Source: Davidsoniella eucalypti (taxonomy: Eukaryota; Ascomycota; Sordariomycetes; Microascales; Ceratocystidaceae). Taken from it: a stretch of 64,000 bases of DNA. Below are positions 43,848-53,109 of the stretch, in pieces; positions within the stretch are counted from its first letter, which is position 1, and every line of letters begins with the position of its first letter. The translations under genes and the position numbers were made by a program. The stretch is from the NCBI GenBank assembly GCA_004009845.1, contig RMBW01000088.1, positions 62,001 through 126,000 of the forward strand. The letters are read 5' to 3'. Below the pieces are notes generated by a model. The model made no database searches, was not told where the DNA came from, and saw only the letters and a program-made list of their open reading frames with translations.

Positions 43848-46076
43848 ATGGCTTTCACTCAAAAAGAACTCGATATCATCGAGAAGAACCCTATTGATAA
43901 TATTCTTGCTACGAATAGAGCTGAACTACTAGACTTCTTTGACATCGATGCTCCTCAACAAGAAACCATAGTTATTGTTCTTCTAGCATCTTTAGATATG
44001 TCACCCGTAGCAGACGCATTTGAGGCAAACGAAGCTATATTCTCCACAATAACGAACATCCGCATGGGTGCTATAAAAATCGACAAATTCAACCCCCTCA
44101 TTGATCATATCATCAACAAAGCCTCCGAAATTGAAGTTTGGGCTACAGTATTTGCCATTATCCGTAACTCCAGCCCATCAACACCCCCACCGCCTACTCG
44201 CTCCCATCCATCCCCTCAGGCACCTATCATAAATAACTATAGTCAACTTGGCGATAGTAAAACAGTTCAACGTATTAAGAAGGAGCTCTTCCTTGAGATC
44301 GAGGACTGTACGTTTCGTGGTGTCGGTGGCTTCCATGACAAATTCTTCAACCCTGAAACTTGGACAGAGGAACAGAACAACATGTTGAACAATGTGATGG
44401 CAGCATATGATGATAACAGATGGACATCATTTCCTTCGACTGCCAGCGGGAACGCCGTCTGGAAGTGGCTATGCTCACTACAAGATAGTTCTTTCCCCCT
44501 TGCACCAAACAAGTTATATACTACAATGGCAGTCAGCCAGTTTGAGGAGCGAAAAGTTCAAATGGATATCTTCTTCCAGAAACGTGCAGTTACAGGCAGC
44601 GCCTTTCGCTATAGGAACGTTAGTGTTGTTGGGGAGCACAAGGAATCTTACAATGAAAGCAGCTTCAAGGCGGATTTTCTTGAGTTGACACTCTATGCTC
44701 GAAGTATCTTTGGTGATGACCCTACACGCATGTTTGTTCATGGCTTCTTGCTCTGTGGATCAAGAATGGAGCTTTGGGTATTTGATCGGTCAGGCCCGTA
44801 TAGCTCAGGTCTATTTGATATTCATGAAAAGCCAGAGCAATTTGCACGGGCTCTTGTTGGATATGCCACAATGGATGATGATGCCATGGGCCTAGACACA
44901 TTCATCAAATCTGTGGATGGGCATCAATATATTGAGCTACAGGGCTCGAGTATAAGACTCAGTGAGCAGATTTCAAGACAGACTGCAACTATCTGTCAAA
45001 CAACCACATGCTTTACCACAAGTAATGGACATGTTGCCAAGTTTTCATGGGTCCCGGAAAAGCGGACTCTGGAAGCTGAATACCTGAAGCTAGCACAAGA
45101 ACGGGGTGTTGAGGGTGTGAACAGGATGATAACCCATTGTCAAATCACATCCACCCAAGAGCTACGAGAGCACCTGGAATTTCCGCCACGGCACCGGTTT
45201 CACAATCAAGACAAACAACCTAGATATCCATGTTTAAAATTACTAGACTCATCATTACCCTCCAGCCAAAAACGAAAGCAAACATCTGATCACCTATCTA
45301 CCGATACACCCTTGTCAAAGAAGAAATCACAGAACAATTCTGGTGGGCCATCAATCAACACAAATCAGTCCACTGAGGTCTCTTGGGACAATAGGATCTA
45401 CTACTGTATTGTTGTTTCCTCTGCTGGTCGTCCCCTCAAAAGCTTCCGGACAGTGAGGGAGTTACTTGAAGCAATGAGAGATGCTATCAAAGCCCACAGG
45501 TCTCTTTACACGACAGGCAGAATTCTCCACCGAGATATTTCAACAAACAACATCATCATCACAGACCCTAAGACTGCAGATGGCTTCAGTGGTATGCTTA
45601 TTAATCTAGATCTAGCCAAGATACAGGATAGTGGTCCAAGCGGTGCGAAACATGGAACAGGTACAATTCCATTCAAGGCAATCGAGGTTGTGAAGGGGGT
45701 TGACCATACCTATCGCCATGACCTAGAGTCGTTCTTTTATGTTTTGATTTGGATGTGTGTACGCCAATCATGGAACAATGGGTTTGGTAAAATCGAACAG
45801 AAGAAAGATAAGGATCATGTTGGATTGTGGGAGATTGAACACCTATCTGGCACTGGTACGTTTAAGATGGGAGATATGTCTGTACTTGGACTCGATTCTA
45901 TAATGAAGGGGTTCCCAAAGCCATTATATGCTGTGAAACAATTATGCCTAGCCATCAGGCCAATCTTGTTTGGTGATACAGCAGCCTTAATACTTGGAAC
46001 ACCAGAGGGCAATCCTGACCAGCTCTACATCCCCATTCTAGAGGCCTACGATAATACTATTAAAACCCTAGAATAG
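43848..46076 (+). CDS. FunK1-type protein kinase, copy 2, intact
   Basis: An uninterrupted frame of 742 aa starting MAFTQKELDIIEKNPID. The N-terminal ~400 residues are the FunK1-specific region (WTEEQNNMLNNVMAAYDDNR, VHGFLLCGSRMELWVFDRSG). The kinase core lies in the C-terminal third: catalytic loop HRDISTNNI with HRD at 561-563, DFG-equivalent LINLDLAK with Asp588, activation segment KHGTGTIPFKAIEV, and the helix DLESFFYVLIWMCVRQSW. A charged, Ser/Lys-rich linker (QKRKQTSDHLS...KKKSQNN) precedes the core and may hold a nuclear localisation signal. Family members are fungus-specific and often expanded in accessory regions; substrates are unknown. The ATG chosen follows the leader intron; the frame is open upstream only from a TTG. 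It is the paralogue of copy 3 on the opposite arm. Confidence 0.88.
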   Translation: MAFTQKELDIIEKNPIDNILATNRAELLDFFDIDAPQQETIVIVLLASLDMSPVADAFEANEAIFSTITNIRMGAIKIDKFNPLIDHIINKASEIEVWATVFAIIRNSSPSTPPPPTRSHPSPQAPIINNYSQLGDSKTVQRIKKELFLEIEDCTFRGVGGFHDKFFNPETWTEEQNNMLNNVMAAYDDNRWTSFPSTASGNAVWKWLCSLQDSSFPLAPNKLYTTMAVSQFEERKVQMDIFFQKRAVTGSAFRYRNVSVVGEHKESYNESSFKADFLELTLYARSIFGDDPTRMFVHGFLLCGSRMELWVFDRSGPYSSGLFDIHEKPEQFARALVGYATMDDDAMGLDTFIKSVDGHQYIELQGSSIRLSEQISRQTATICQTTTCFTTSNGHVAKFSWVPEKRTLEAEYLKLAQERGVEGVNRMITHCQITSTQELREHLEFPPRHRFHNQDKQPRYPCLKLLDSSLPSSQKRKQTSDHLSTDTPLSKKKSQNNSGGPSINTNQSTEVSWDNRIYYCIVVSSAGRPLKSFRTVRELLEAMRDAIKAHRSLYTTGRILHRDISTNNIIITDPKTADGFSGMLINLDLAKIQDSGPSGAKHGTGTIPFKAIEVVKGVDHTYRHDLESFFYVLIWMCVRQSWNNGFGKIEQKKDKDHVGLWEIEHLSGTGTFKMGDMSVLGLDSIMKGFPKPLYAVKQLCLAIRPILFGDTAALILGTPEGNPDQLYIPILEAYDNTIKTLE

Positions 46077-46587
46077 CACCAAAATGTTTAAGTACTGAGA
46101 TTACAGCAAAATGTTTGTTTATGATATATTGATTTATGTAACTTGGGTTTGTTAAGATTTGAGACCTATCTGGAGTCTGATTGCTTTATAAGATGATACT
46201 AGATCAGATTCGGATTAGATTGGGGTGTGACATCATTCACCATGAGCCTGCTGTGTCTGGGTGGGATGCCTGTGATATATTACTAGCTAGTAGATATTCT
46301 AATATGTATAGGAAAGGGGGATATGAAGTTACCAGATACACATTTTGTGGTGCTAAGTTATACCAGAAATATCACTGATTTGCTTGACATAGCTTTAAAT
46401 CAGAAAAAGAGCAATATAGTGAAATAGAGTTCCAAGGTCTGTGTAAGATCTTATGGCAAGGAAACTAAACTCGGACTTTGCAAAAGGCATTTCCAACTTT
46501 TTCATTCGTATTATGGCCTACCAAATAGCCCACTTGTTAATTGGTCCATGTTGTTGTTGCTGGCTTTTCCTTGCAAACTGTGTAATC

Positions 46588-46640
46588 TTTCAGCTTGCAG
46601 TAGCTATCTTTTTATGAGACTACCAGAATAGAAAGTAAAG
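46588..46640 (+). repeat. Third, diverged copy of the repeat-arm outer end
   Basis: TTTCAGCTTGCAGTAG and TTTTTATGAGACTACCAGAATAGAAAGTAA-like sequence matches the first ~55 bases of the left arm (43202-43254) in the same orientation. It lies inside the spacer, so a further, mostly lost repeat unit may once have begun here. Confidence 0.6.
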
Positions 46641-46854
46641 TACCGCAGTCATATAATCTTCGTGATTCGGGTACAGGATAAATATAATCAAGTCCCAGAA
46701 ATCAATTTACTTAAATATTGATAAAGTACTTCACCACTTCGCGGGCCTCTTGTCCAGACTACCTAACTTGCAACCCTCATAACTCCACGAAAAAGTGGTC
46801 CAATCAATTACTTCTACTCGGAATCCGATGAACTACTTGCATCTATCTCCTCGA

Positions 46855-47425
46855 TCAGACCTTCCTGGCCCGACGAACACAAAGATAATCTCTGTTCTCT
46901 AGTTCGCATTTCCAGACACCCGGCTTACCACTAACCATACGGCCGCCAGCCTCAGCCAAGATACACCAAGCCGCACACACGTCCCACGCATAGCAGTCGC
47001 CCTCCCAGTAAATATCCAGCTGGCCCACAGCCACCGCGTAGATATTCAGCGCCGCCGATCCCAGGGCACGTGTCGAGTGGACCATGTAGCCACCTTGATC
47101 CTTCGGTAGCGTCAACTTCCGGAACACATCCAACTTGAGCTGATAGTTGGAGCCAGAACGGTCCGAGCCGCACTCGAAGCCTACTAGCGCGGTATCAAGC
47201 TTGTTTAGTGGGGGAGGTGGATATGTCTTGCTCTTTAGTGGCAGACGACGCTGGGGGTTCCTTGCCGCGGAGTTGGTAGGCTCTGGCTGTAAATTACGCC
47301 GATCACGGTATCACGTTTGGTGGCTAGGCCAATAGATACGCAGGCGTTGGGGAAGCCGTGTACGAAGTTGGTCGTGCCATCGATAGCCACGATGAAGGTT
47401 GGTTCCGGGCCGATAGCTTAAGATT
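46855..47425 (-). pseudogene. Inositol monophosphatase-family pseudogene, 5'-truncated
   Basis: Reading the minus strand from about 47425 gives PTFIVAIDGTTNFVHGFPNA, then VSIGLATKRDTVIGVIY, the middle of an IMPase-family enzyme. The frame then shifts to KSKTYPPPPLNKLDTALVGFECGSDR and continues to MVHSTRALGSAALNIYAVAVGQLDIYWEGDCYAWDVCAAW and the stop at 46855. The C-terminal metal-binding WDV motif is intact. However, the first metal-binding motif reads VAIDGT instead of (V/I)DPIDGT, losing its first Asp. All N-terminal exons (GEE motif) are missing, and the loop between IGVIY and KSKTY is damaged. It sits alone in the spacer between the inverted repeat arms. Related enzymes act on inositol phosphates or (QutG/Qa-X) accompany quinate genes. 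Confidence 0.8.
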
Positions 47426-48044
47426 AGAAAACCCACATGTTTCGAAACTCTACACACTAAGGTTTACATTGGCGCTTCCGAACCCCGCTAAGAAACTGCG
47501 TATCCGTTCAAGATTGACTAGTAAATAACTACATAGTAAGCTCGGCCACAAAGCTACATGGTGGTGGGGGTGGGGTTTGATAACCTGTTTTATTGGTGGG
47601 GAAAAATGTTCCCAGGCTTTTACACGGTGATGATAATGATGATGATTTTGTTTGTAGTCTAGAGAGTTATCTAAGAGCTCCTTTTCGACTCCGGGCGAGG
47701 CCGTGTTTTCTGGCGGCAATTTTCTATGTTCTTAGTATCCGGGACTAAAAGGTACGATCCTTTACTTCTTTTCTACATATTTATGATTTCTAGAGTCTTT
47801 ACTACAATCCCTATTTACACTATCCAACGAAACGCTCTACTAACTAGTTCTATTTGTATTCTAGTCTTTGCTACTTCTTGATCTTTGGAAAAAGCTAAGA
47901 ATCACTCCTATACAATTTTTATCAAAGTTTCAGAGTTGATTACCAAGTCAGCCAGTCTATCGGCATACGAGGGTTACATCCTAGTCGGCCAGTTCTTGAT
48001 GTTGGACTTCGACTTCAAGATATACATATACATATATACCTTTC

Positions 48045-51000
48045 ATGTCACACCCCAATCTAATCTGAATCTGATCTAGTATCATTTTATAAAGCAACCA
48101 GACTCCATATAGGTCTCAAATCTTAACAAACCCAAGTTACATAGATATATATCATAAACAACCATTTTGCCATAACCTCAGTACTTAAACATTTTGGTGC
48201 TATTATAGGATTCTAATGATACTGTCGTAGGCCTCTAGAATGGGGATGTAGAGCTGGTCAGGATTGCCCTCTGGTGTTCCAAGTATTAAGGCTGCTGTAT
48301 CACCAAACAGGATTGACCTGATGGCTAGGCATAATTGTTTGACAGCATTTAATGGCTTTGGGAACCCCTTCATTATCAAATTGATTCCAAGTACAGACAT
48401 ATCTACCTTCTTAAACGTCCTAAACGTACTAGTGCAAGATAGGTATAGGTGTTCAGTCTCCCACAATCTAATATGATCGTGATCTTTCTTCTGTTTGATA
48501 TCACCAAACCCATTGTTCCATGATTGGCGTACACACATCGCAATCAAAACATAAAAGAATGACTCTAGGTCATGGCGATAGGTATGGTCAACCTCATTCA
48601 CAACCTCAATTGCCCTGAATGTAAGTGTACCTGTTCCATGTTTCGCACCGCTTGGACCACTATCCTGTATCTTAGCTAGATCTAGATTAATAAGCATACC
48701 ACTGAAGCCATCTGCACTCTTAGGGTCTGTGATAATGATGTTGTTTGTTGAAATATCTCGGTGGAGAATTCTGCCCCTCGTGTAAAGAGACCTGTGAGCT
48801 TTTATAGCATCTCTCATTGCTTCAAGTAACTCCCTCACTGTCCGGAAGCTTTCGAGGGGACGACCAGCAGGGGAAACAACAATGCAGTAGTAGACCCTAT
48901 TTTCCCAAGAGACCTCTGTAGCAGACTGATTTGTGTTGATTGATGGCCCACCAGAATTGTTCTGTGATTTCTTCTTTGACAAGGGTGTATCGGTAGATAG
49001 GTGATCAGATGTTTGCTTTTGTTTCTGGCTGAAGGGTAATGATAAGGCTGGTGAGTCTTGATCGTGAAACCGGTGCCGTGGCGGAAACTCCAGGTGTTCT
49101 CGTAGCTCTTGGGTGGATGTGATTCGACAATGGGTTATTATCCTGTTCACACCCTCAACACCCCGTTCTTGTGCTAGCTTCAGGTGTTCAACTTCTTCCT
49201 GATTCCACTTTTCCGGGACCCATGAAAACTTGGCAACATATCCCTCACTTGTAGTAAAGCATGTGGTTGCTCGACTGACAACTGCAGTCCGTCTTGAAAT
49301 CTGCTCACTGAGTCTTATACTCGAGCCCTGTAGCTCAATATATTCATGCCCATCCACAGATTTGATGAATGTGTCTAGGCCCATGGCATCATCATCCATT
49401 GTGGCATATCCAACAAGAGCCCGTGCAAATTGCTCTGGCTTTTCATGAATATCAAATAGACCTGAGCTATACGGGCCTGACCGATCAAATACCCAGAGCT
49501 CCATTCTTGATCCACAGAGCAAGAAGCCATGAACAAACCTACGTGTAGGGTCATCACCAAAGATATTTCGAACATATTGTGTCAACTGAAGAATATCCTC
49601 CTCGAATCTGCTTTCGTCGTAAGATTGTTGGTACACCCCAACAACAACAACGTTCCTATAGCGAAAGGTATTGCCGGTGATTGTACGTTTCTGGAAAAAG
49701 ATATCCATTTGAACTTTTTTCCCTTCAAACTGGCTGACTGCCATTGTAGTATATAACTTGTTTGGTGCAAGGGGGAAAGAACTATCTTGTAGTGAGCATA
49801 GCCACTTCCAGACGGCGTTCCCGCTGGCAGTCGAAGGAAATGATGTCCATCTGTTATCATCATATGCTGCCATCACATTGTTCAACATGTTGTTCTGTTC
49901 CTCTGTCCAAGTTTCAGGGTTGAAGAATTTGTCATGGAAGCCACCGACACCACGAAACGTACAGTCCTCGATCTCAAGGAAGAGCCCCTTAATATGTCGA
50001 TCTTCGCGATCATAAGGTCGACTAGAGCTAGCCTTGATAGGTGGCTGAAGGTATAGATGGGAGCGAGTAGTCGGTGGGGGTGTTGATGGGCTGGAGTTAC
50101 GGATAATGGAAAATACTGTAGCCCAAACTTCAATTTCGGAGGCTTTGTTGATGATATGATCAATGAGGGGGTTGAATTTGTCGATTTTTACAACACCCTT
50201 TTCCAAGTCTGTCATTGTGGATAATATGGCTGCTCTTGCCTCAAATGCTCGTGTTGTGGGTGATGTATATAAAGATATTAGAAGACCAACAACTATGGTT
50301 TCTTGTTGAGGAGCATCGATGTCAAAGAAGTCTAGTAGTTCAGCTCTATTCGTAGCAAGAATATTATCAATAGGGTTCTTTTTGATGATATCGAGTTCTT
50401 TTTGAGTGAAAGCCATATTGGTATGTCTATAAGAATATGGCTGGTTAGTCAAGGGTTTCCTCAATTGAAGTTAGAAAGGAAAATGTAAACAAACCTCTTC
50501 CAGCATAAGCGGGATTTTGCAGTAGGATGAATAGGAGAATGATGAATTGACGCAGGAAATATGGTAATGTTGAGGGTGTTTATTTCGCCGATATAGAAGT
50601 TGAGAAATCGTGATACGGTGTACTTTTAAAATATCCAAATGGACTCTGTTGTCCATTTTAAATTGTGGAGGGAAACTGCTTATATATATTTATAGTAGTT
50701 AGCTTTAGCATAGTGGATACGTGGCGGCAATGTTGAGATGAAAACAGTGAAGAAAACATAGTTATGTGACTAATTAACAAAGATTGTGATTGGCAACCCG
50801 TAAAACAACAATTAAATGCCGAATGAAACTTTCCTCTAACTCAAGTAGTAGTCAGGAGAAGGCTGACACTAGTGGCTTTTACTACCAGATGAAATGCCTA
50901 GGTGAAAACTTTGGGAGACTTTAATTTATAGGCTACAGTCCTCATATTTCAAGCTTTAGCAGGATTCTTCAATAAGATATATATGTATGTACATAAATAA

Positions 51001-51064
51001 TAAATACTATGCCTTACTTTCTATTCCGTTAGTCTCTGAATAGATTTCTGCTGCAAGCTGAAAT
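48045..51064 (-). repeat. Inverted repeat, right arm (about 3.0 kb)
   Basis: Reverse complement of the left arm: ATGTCACACCCCAATCTAAT at its inner end, CTGCTGCAAGCTGAAAT at its outer end. The spacer between the arms is about 1.8 kb. The outer end meets the tail of a LINE fragment without a gap. Confidence 0.93.
48203..50416 (-). CDS. FunK1-type protein kinase, copy 3, intact
   Basis: An uninterrupted frame of 737 aa starting MAFTQKELDIIKKNPID, paralogue of copy 2 in opposite orientation. Kinase signatures: HRDISTNNI (HRD at 552-554), LINLDLAK and KHGTGTLTFRAIEV. It keeps the same leader intron and uORF (mirror of 43758-43837). Compared with copy 2 the protein is identical over residues ~147-232 but strongly different at ~43-77, ~116-146 and ~233-295 (copy 2 numbering). 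The linker before the core is about nine residues shorter, and a short insert (SCTSTFRTFKK) occurs near the C terminus. Both copies being open argues that they are functional or recently corrected by gene conversion. Function is unknown beyond protein kinase fold. Confidence 0.88.
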   Translation of the reverse strand: MAFTQKELDIIKKNPIDNILATNRAELLDFFDIDAPQQETIVVGLLISLYTSPTTRAFEARAAILSTMTDLEKGVVKIDKFNPLIDHIINKASEIEVWATVFSIIRNSSPSTPPPTTRSHLYLQPPIKASSSRPYDREDRHIKGLFLEIEDCTFRGVGGFHDKFFNPETWTEEQNNMLNNVMAAYDDNRWTSFPSTASGNAVWKWLCSLQDSSFPLAPNKLYTTMAVSQFEGKKVQMDIFFQKRTITGNTFRYRNVVVVGVYQQSYDESRFEEDILQLTQYVRNIFGDDPTRRFVHGFLLCGSRMELWVFDRSGPYSSGLFDIHEKPEQFARALVGYATMDDDAMGLDTFIKSVDGHEYIELQGSSIRLSEQISRRTAVVSRATTCFTTSEGYVAKFSWVPEKWNQEEVEHLKLAQERGVEGVNRIITHCRITSTQELREHLEFPPRHRFHDQDSPALSLPFSQKQKQTSDHLSTDTPLSKKKSQNNSGGPSINTNQSATEVSWENRVYYCIVVSPAGRPLESFRTVRELLEAMRDAIKAHRSLYTRGRILHRDISTNNIIITDPKSADGFSGMLINLDLAKIQDSGPSGAKHGTGTLTFRAIEVVNEVDHTYRHDLESFFYVLIAMCVRQSWNNGFGDIKQKKDHDHIRLWETEHLYLSCTSTFRTFKKVDMSVLGINLIMKGFPKPLNAVKQLCLAIRSILFGDTAALILGTPEGNPDQLYIPILEAYDSIIRIL

Positions 51065-51925
51065 AATTTGAATTTGAATTTGAACTTGTTATTATCAACA
51101 AGCGGGAGTTACCAATAAAATTGGACACGACTCTCACCCATCACCTTTAGGGACATGCGCACGGTGTCTATCTACTGTATAACCCTAGTGGTTATAGAGG
51201 GAAGCATCACCAAGGGGTCACTGTTACAGTGTAACAATCACAGAATAATGAACGGTGGGCGCCCACCTAAAGGAGTCCGAAGAGGGCACAAGTCTTTCGG
51301 AGGACGGTTGAGAGCCGAAGCGTACCTTGCGGAGTCCCGAGAACAAAGTCCAGGGTTAAGGCTGCGGTTGCGACCTCTGTGCCGGGCTATAGGGCACCTT
51401 ATGGAATGGATGGGATTCTTTGGGGGCCCACAGGCGCATTAGTGTGATGGAACTTTTCATGGTAGGCCTTGAAGTCGCCATGTTTAGTTCGACAATGAAG
51501 TAAGAACCCGAGATGTCGTCTGTTAAGACGGAGCTCATCACCCTTAGGCCATGGAATCTCCAGTTCCCTATAAAGGGGTGGAGCTACTCTCTGCCACCAT
51601 TCGGCGGCTTTTAGTTGGAACCGTCGTTTGACGGCTCTCTTGGCACCTGCGAGCGACGCCTTCGGGCAGTCGGGCGCGTGAAGGCAGGCTTCTTTAGCGA
51701 GGGTATCAGCTTGTTCATTTCCCTCGATTCCAATGTGCCCAGGGCACCAAAGAACTCGGACTCGGCCCGGTCTGCCGGGGTGCGAGATTCTTCGTAGTGG
51801 CCAAGCAGCTGCGAGTCGCCGGAAATCCAGGATCTCGGACTGTGAGGTGATAGTAGGATCAGAGTCCAGCAGGACTTCTGTGGCTTTTTGGTTGTCTAGA
51901 ATAATCCAAGAAATCCGTGGCCCAA
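51065..51925 (-). mobile_element. Tad-like LINE fragment, RNase H to 3' tail
   Basis: On the minus strand a frame reads ILDNQKATEVLLDSD, then after a frameshift VLWCPGHIGIEGNEQADTLAKEA, the RNase H C-terminal motif. It continues through LGFLLHCRTKHGDFKAYHEKF, and another frame gives the zinc knuckle CACGPPKNPIHSIRC. The element ends at 51065 in a (TTCAAA)n tail on its own strand. It is 5'-truncated and inactive. The HCRTKHGDFKAYHEKF stretch resembles NARTGHGDFAEYHEHF in the relic at 660-720, so the two are related at family level. Confidence 0.85.
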
Positions 51926-51927
51926 AT

Positions 51928-52289
51928 CTTGGAGTATATTACTCAACTAGACTTCTCCAATGCGTTCAACAACATAAACAGGAGGAGGATGGCAGACTCC
52001 GTGTGAGAGTACAGGAAGGATCTCTTGGGGGCAGCGGCACGGGCATACGAAGACCCGACCATCCTCATTACAAACGACAGTAACAGGTTTGTATCCGCTG
52101 AAGGAGTTCGGCAGGGAGATGTGTTCGGTCCGCTGTTCTTCAGCTTGGAGATGAGAACGTTCGTAGAGAAGCTGAAGGAAGGGGAGGAAGTCATGGCTTA
52201 CCTCGACGACATTGACTATCGCCACATTTCAACTTAGTCTTTACACTTTAAAATTGCCAAAACAAGTTTTTAATATACAGGCACAACTA
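51928..52289 (+). mobile_element. LINE fragment, reverse transcriptase joined to 3' tail
   Basis: The + strand reads QLDFSNAFNNINRRRM (RT motif A), an in-frame TGA, then VSAEGVRQGDVFGPLFFSLEM (motif B) and AYLDDI (motif C, YxDD). A few bases later it runs straight into the 3' tail sequence shared with 1856-1924. Everything between the RT active site and the tail is missing, so this is an internally deleted, dead copy. It lies head-to-head with the minus-strand LINE fragment on its left. Confidence 0.85.
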
Positions 52290-52748
52290 ATATTCAAACA
52301 TAGAATATCAAGTAAATGTAAAGGTTGCCAGTTCGACCTAAGTAGTGAGCATCTTCCATCCTGTGGATGGTCTTTTTGATCATCCTCTCTCCCTCTGTGC
52401 CTTATCTTTTTTGATATTCTGGTATCCAGCTAAACTTAGTTCGTTTTACAATCATGTTCTTCCCTTTTGTTGGTTCGTTCATATAAAGTTAATGTAGAGT
52501 GATTTTATTGTACGTTTGGGGTAAAGTATAAACAACAAAGGATTCAAACTATATAGATTTTCTTATCCAAGACACCAAAGTGAACCATTGATGGCGGTAG
52601 GAATTCACCAAAGAAAAGTTTCCAAGCATCACTCTACAGGCTGCTAGTATAGACTAGTAGTTTCCATATGTGATGCTACGAGCGTCTTACACATCGTTGG
52701 TGGAGGGAAATGCCTTGCGGGGATAGAAGAGCAAGAGTAGTTGTTAAT

Positions 52749-52961
52749 TTAGTGCTAGGAGGGAAGTTGTTAGTATGATGATATGATATAAACTATTTCG
52801 CAGAAGTTGTTTCTTACAGAGCACTTGTCGCAGTTGTTGCAGGCAGAGCCGCAAGCGGAGGTAGAGCAGCAGTTGCAAGAGCTATATTGATATATTAGTT
52901 GACGAACAGATCTGGAGAGTTGTGTGGTTGAGTTGAAGAGTATTGCAACTTACCAGGCCAT
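52749..52961 (-). CDS. Metallothionein, 25 aa, 3 exons
   Basis: Exons on the minus strand: 52961-52954 (8 nt), 52881-52818 (64 nt) and 52754-52749 (6 nt); 78 nt, 25 aa. The product starts MACSCNCCSTSACGS and ends CNNCDKCSH, with eight cysteines in C-x-C, C-C and C-x2-C arrangements and no aromatic residue, the hallmark of small fungal copper metallothioneins. These proteins buffer and detoxify Cu(I) or other soft metals in the cytosol. Donors are GTAAGT and GTAAGA, acceptors ATATAG and CCTAG, the last preceded by a CTAAC branch. If the second intron is retained the frame continues to an alternative tail (VRNNFCEIVYIISSY), adding one more cysteine. A TATA box lies about 145 bases upstream. The gene is too short and too interrupted for routine ORF detection. 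Confidence 0.85.
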
Positions 52962-53102
52962 TTTGAAAGATTTGGGAGCTGAAAGGAGCGAGTTGTTGGA
53001 AGAAAGGGTGAGATGAAGGTGGAAAAGAGAAGTTTGAAGTGTTTGTTGTGATGATGGATACAATAAGAACGAGAGTGGAAAGAAAGGAGAGATTCAGCCC
53101 AT

Positions 53103-53109
53103 CTTTATA
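53103..53109 (-). promoter_or_regulatory. TATA box of the metallothionein gene
   Basis: TATAAAG on the minus strand, about 145 bases before the start codon at 52961, with a purine-rich (+ strand) leader between. TATA-driven promoters are common for metal- and stress-inducible genes; no metal-response element was identified with certainty. Confidence 0.55.

Larger units (their letters stand above)
43200..46233 (+). repeat. Inverted repeat, left arm (about 3.0 kb)
   Basis: The arm runs from ATTTCAGGTTGCAGCAG to GGGGTGTGACAT and carries FunK1 copy 2 with its promoter, leader intron and 3' region. The same sequence in opposite orientation occupies 48045-51064. Non-coding flanks are well conserved (e.g. 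TGGATACGTGGCGGCAATG in the upstream part), with a few indels. Confidence 0.93.
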
